Notes under the pieces: model-generated
The model's input: only the letters and a program-made list of their open reading frames with translations
The model's database searches: none
What the model was told of the DNA's origin: nothing
Assembly (NCBI RefSeq): GCF_030348765.1
Contig: NZ_JAUCEU010000007.1
Coordinates: 5,677,501-5,741,500 of the forward strand
DNA: 64,000 nt
Direction: 5' to 3'
From: Neobacillus sp. CF12
Lineage (GTDB): Bacteria > Bacillota > Bacilli > Bacillales > Cytobacillaceae
Program-made: the position numbers and the translations under genes
Shown: positions 62,918-64,000 of the stretch, in pieces
Layout: each line of letters starts with the position of its first letter
Position numbering within the stretch: position 1 is the stretch's first letter

Positions 62918-63568
62918 ATGAACGAACAAATTATCGACCAGACGGCTCTATATGTCCGTAATGAATTAGGTGAAGACGCAACTGGACATGATTGGTATCA
63001 TGTTGACCGAGTTAGACGGACTGCCTTACATATATGTAAACAAGAACAAGTTGGCGACCCATTTATTATTGAAATGGCCGCACTCTTACATGATATTCCT
63101 GATGAAAAGCTAAATGACACTGCGGAAGCAGGGAGAAACAAGCTCGATTTATTTTTTGATAGTATTGAGCTAACAAAAGACGAAAAAAACGCAATTGTTC
63201 AAATTATTGATTCGATTTCCTATAAAGGTGGAAGAAAATCGGAACTAAAGACCATTGAGGCGAAAATCGTCCAGGATGCAGATCGATTGGATGCAATTGG
63301 GGCAATAGGCATTGCTAGAACGTTTGCTTATGGTGGAAAAAAGGGACAACCCATCTATAATCCAAAAATAAATGTGCGAGAAGAAATGAGTCTAGAAGAA
63401 TACCGCAAAGGGAAATCATCAAGTATTCACCATTTCTATGAAAAATTGCTAAAGTTGAAGGACCTATTGAATACAGAAACAGCGAAGGAAATGGCAGAAA
63501 AACGCCATCAAATGATGGTGTTGTTTTTAGAACAATTTTATCTAGAATGGGATGGTCAAGACCGATGA
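62918..63568 (+). CDS. ypgQ: HD-domain hydrolase (YpgQ-like)
   Basis: A 216-residue HD-domain metal phosphohydrolase: GHDWYHVDRVRRTALHI, then the HD pair in MAALLHDIPDEKL and a later VQDADRLDAIGAIG. B. subtilis YpgQ is reported as a pyrophosphohydrolase with Mn(II)-dependent nucleotide activity. GAAGGTGTTTCTAA precedes the ATG. Its stop overlaps the next start by ATGA, which points to coupling with the ABC-F gene. Confidence 0.9.
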   Translation: MNEQIIDQTALYVRNELGEDATGHDWYHVDRVRRTALHICKQEQVGDPFIIEMAALLHDIPDEKLNDTAEAGRNKLDLFFDSIELTKDEKNAIVQIIDSISYKGGRKSELKTIEAKIVQDADRLDAIGAIGIARTFAYGGKKGQPIYNPKINVREEMSLEEYRKGKSSSIHHFYEKLLKLKDLLNTETAKEMAEKRHQMMVLFLEQFYLEWDGQDR

Positions 63569-64000
63569 AAATGCTCACAGTAGAAAATGTTACGAAAACG
63601 TATGGAGAAAAGCAGTTATTTAACAATATTTCCATAACGATCGGTGAAAAAGAGCGAGTCGGCTTAATTGGAATTAATGGGACAGGAAAATCCTCATTAC
63701 TAAAAATTATTGCTGGCTTGGATCAACCGGATGATGGGAAAATAATCACGGGTAAGGATTACAGTATTGCGTTTTTAGATCAGCAGCCAGATTTAGATCC
63801 AGCAAAAAGTGTTCTTGAACAGGTTTTTCATGGTGATGCACCCATTCTTAGGTTAATGCGTGAATATGAAAAGACACTCTTGATGCTGAATTCTGCACCA
63901 AATGATACGAAGATTCAAGAGGACCTATTTAAATTACAAAAGCAAATGGATGCCCTAAATGCTTGGGATGCTAGTACTAATGCCAAATCCATATTAATGA
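63565..64000 (+). CDS. ABC-F family ATPase, 5' part (YfmR-like)
   Basis: The first about 145 codons of an ABC-F protein cut by the window end. MLTVENVTKTYGEKQLF, the Walker A GINGTGKSS and the DQQPDLDPAKSVLEQVFHG region identify the N-terminal ATPase domain. ABC-F proteins act on the ribosome to relieve stalls or resist antibiotics. ATG 63565 overlaps the ypgQ stop; ATG 63571 is an alternative. Resistance or stall-relief type cannot be told from the part seen. Confidence 0.88.
   Translation, partial: MKMLTVENVTKTYGEKQLFNNISITIGEKERVGLIGINGTGKSSLLKIIAGLDQPDDGKIITGKDYSIAFLDQQPDLDPAKSVLEQVFHGDAPILRLMREYEKTLLMLNSAPNDTKIQEDLFKLQKQMDALNAWDASTNAKSILM

Noticed and set aside
62724..62921. 65-codon frame overlapping the small basic gene
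   Set aside because: It runs through a strong terminator and has no ribosome site; the other frame has the better composition.

Overview
The window comes from a low-GC, endospore-forming Bacillaceae chromosome (Bacillus/Neobacillus-like). The evidence is strong gene-order agreement with the Bacillus subtilis dinG-ypmA-ypmB-aspB-dnaD-nth-ypoC-ponA-recU-yppC...yprA-yprB-cotD-ypsA-gpsB-rnpB-ypsC region. Spore proteins (SspM, SspL, CotD), type B RNase P RNA, MntR, GpsB and a YpbR-type double dynamin are also present. I see no phage, transposase or CRISPR array.

Layout. 1-9.8 kb: end of dinG, a secreted degenerate metallo-beta-lactamase-fold protein, ypmA, ypmB, aspB, then dnaD-nth-ypoC facing ponA-recU, then yppC. 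9.8-13.5 kb: small spore or envelope genes (sspM, yppD-G), an Hsp20 and a Crp/Fnr regulator. 13.6-17.2 kb: the mitomycin-repair pair mrfA-mrfB (yprA-yprB) behind a promoter with a LexA-like palindrome in its spacer. 17.3-23.2 kb: cotD, ypsA, gpsB, rnpB, an rRNA methyltransferase and a second DinG-like helicase. Two copies of a GC-rich, highly folded repeat sit at 10.4-10.7 and 19.7-20.0 kb. 23.2-31.6 kb: a respiratory block made of a minus-strand operon (Crp/Fnr, two DUF2249 proteins, a heme-copper-oxidase-like membrane protein, a MIP18/DUF59 protein), a third DUF2249 gene with a Crp/Fnr-like site in class II position, a carboxypeptidase, an EamA transporter and a ba3-type oxidase operon. 32-41 kb: type III polyketide synthase with isoprenylcysteine-type methyltransferase, a Fur-box-flanked 26-residue membrane peptide, an array of about 12 repeats of ~52 bp, a NERD/zinc-ribbon protein, DynA, a sulfurtransferase and YpcP. 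41-45 kb: sspL, a PAP2-like protein, two RNase H-like proteins, ypeQ and a cold-shock gene. 45-55 kb: a catabolic operon with its ArsR-type regulator (ABC importer, cytosolic GH2 glycosidase, galactonate dehydratase, KDG kinase, KDPG aldolase). 55-64 kb: topB, mntR, metA, fhs, a DegV protein, an HD hydrolase and the start of an ABC-F ATPase.

How the genes fit together. The sugar operon would import a glycoside, cleave it inside the cell and feed an aldonate through KDGal and KDPGal to pyruvate and glyceraldehyde 3-phosphate. The respiratory block looks like an oxygen- or NO-responsive module built around two Crp/Fnr paralogues. The most unusual items are the covarying closing stems of the two folded repeats, the Fur-flanked micropeptide next to the tandem array, the LexA-like box before mrfAB, the GH2-aldonate operon without a sugar dehydrogenase, and the DUF2249/oxidase-like operon.
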